Assembly (NCBI RefSeq): GCF_001730685.1
Contig: NZ_MDJR01000006.1
Coordinates: 62,001-126,000, forward strand
Origin: Caloranaerobacter ferrireducens
GTDB lineage: Bacteria; Bacillota; Clostridia; Tissierellales; Thermohalobacteraceae
Direction of reading: 5' to 3'
Length of the DNA stretch: 64,000 nucleotides
Positions 63,546 through 64,000 of the stretch are shown here, in pieces. The notes below the pieces were generated by a model. It worked only from the letters and a program-made list of their open reading frames with translations. It did no database searches and was not told the origin of the DNA. The first letter of the stretch is position 1. Each line of letters starts with the position of its first letter. The translations under genes and the position numbers were made by a program.

Positions 63546-63812
63546 AACCTTTCATCCCAAAACAAGGGACGAAAGGTTACTTTCGCGGTGCCACCCTAAT
63601 TGCTGCATATGCAGCCAACTTTACCAGTACAGAAAATACTCTATACTGTCCAAATAATAACGGTTTGGTCCCGTCTAAGCCTACTCTCTAAATGATTTCG
63701 GTTAGAGACTCCGAGATGTTCTTCAATATGGACTTCGTATCGGTCTCCCACCATCACCGACTCGCTTAAACTACGTTCCATATCTACTCTTCTCTTCATA
63801 GTCTTTTCCATA
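63546..63812 (-). promoter_or_regulatory. T-box riboswitch for asparagine
   Basis: Minus strand: T-box sequence AGGGTGGCACCGCG at 63596-63583, terminator AACCTTTC...GAAAGGTT with T6 ending near 63541. Stem I has the AGTCGGTGATGG loop-type sequence and a GAAGAACATCTCGG specifier loop containing AAC (Asn). It controls asnS 190 bp downstream; the heptad tract lies in between. Confidence 0.94.
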
Positions 63813-63827
63813 TTTAATTTTTAACTT

Positions 63828-63856
63828 ATTATAATATTTTTTATAAAATATGTCAA
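63828..63856 (-). promoter_or_regulatory. Consensus promoter of the asnS T-box leader
   Basis: Minus strand TTGACA (63856-63851), exactly 17 bp, TATAAT (63833-63828): a perfect sigma-A consensus. Confidence 0.88.
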
Positions 63857-63892
63857 AGCAATTTATATAATCTTGCCCGATATTTATATAAT

Positions 63893-64000
63893 TTATTCTA
63901 CCTTTTCATCCCAAACCATTTTTGCAAGAGGAAATGGTTCTAACGCTCTATCAAGAATACCATGAACATAAGCAATCATTACTCCATAATTCACAATCGG
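63893..64000 (-). CDS. C-terminal end of an unidentified gene (5' part beyond window)
   Basis: An open frame enters from the right edge and ends at a TAA at 63895-63893. The 35 codons read PIVNYGVMIAYVHGILDRAL and then EPFPLAKMVWDEKVE. Amphipathic, apparently soluble, no motif I can assign. There is no terminator before the asnS promoter that I can see, so some read-through into the T-box leader is possible. Confidence 0.55.
   Translation of the reverse strand, partial: PIVNYGVMIAYVHGILDRALEPFPLAKMVWDEKVE

Noticed and set aside
1-64000. CRISPR arrays, tRNA or rRNA genes, phage or transposase genes
   Set aside because: Both strands were read and nothing of these types was seen; the repeat families found have irregular spacing and no spacers.

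Overview
The window is AT-rich with dense gene packing and strong GGAGG-type ribosome binding sites. It uses T-box, SAM-I and cobalamin riboswitch control. It encodes oxygen-sensitive enzymes such as superoxide reductase, ferredoxin-type proteins and quinolinate synthase, together with arginine deiminase fermentation. This fits an anaerobic low-GC Firmicute of the class Clostridia; I cannot name the species. No rRNA, tRNA, CRISPR array, phage or transposase gene is visible. Most genes lie on the minus strand.

Layout. 1-3.4 kb: truncated NSS transporter, nitroreductase, HAD protein, pgi. 3.6-6.9 kb: nadA-nadB-nadC operon (NAD synthesis). 7-11.2 kb: OmpR-type two-component pair, secreted coiled-coil protein, PAS/PP2C phosphatase. 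11.3-14.3 kb: Fur-family regulator and a zinc ABC transporter. 14.6-23 kb: unknown anchored protein, B12-type radical SAM enzyme, cupin, MATE pump, Fe-S protein with a Crp/Fnr regulator, THUMP rRNA methylase, superoxide reductase, ureohydrolase. 23.1-24.8 kb: T-box and tyrS. 24.9-28.9 kb: Nudix and a complete pantothenate operon (panG-like, panB, panC, panD) with an attenuator-like leader. 29.6-35 kb: pckA, ApbE with its FMN-binding lipoprotein target, SRAP, RecX, YdjM-like protein. 35.2-38 kb: SAM riboswitch and metNIQ. 38-43.2 kb: cobalamin riboswitch driving an AspT/SucE-like exporter, an acetyl/succinyl-CoA transferase and a YitT protein, next to a reductive-dehalogenase-like protein. 43.3-47.3 kb: membrane protein, triple rhodanese lipoprotein, DNA glycosylase, MATE pump. 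47.5-53.4 kb: arginine deiminase cluster (arcA, argF, arcC, TrmB regulator, YfcC carrier). 53.8-58 kb: dipeptidase, two small proteins, OPT peptide transporter. 58.3-63.9 kb: glnS, LUD protein, speD, asnS with its T-box, and the tail of an unidentified gene.

The least ordinary content is between the genes. (1) A foldback element of about 255-260 bp (family B; three copies and one remnant) has diverged outer arms and a nearly invariant structured core with two AGGAC-type pentaloop hairpins. Two copies are flanked by perfect 24-25 bp direct repeats, and each repeat unit is an entire rho-independent terminator hairpin, so the element seems to target and duplicate terminators. (2) A 113-116 bp two-hairpin repeat (family A) has seven copies; one sits inside a B element and shows where A's ends are. 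(3) Degenerate tracts with strict 7-nt periodicity occur at four places, two of them ending at gene stop codons. (4) A B12-controlled exporter and CoA-transferase pair suggests succinate overflow when cobalamin is scarce.
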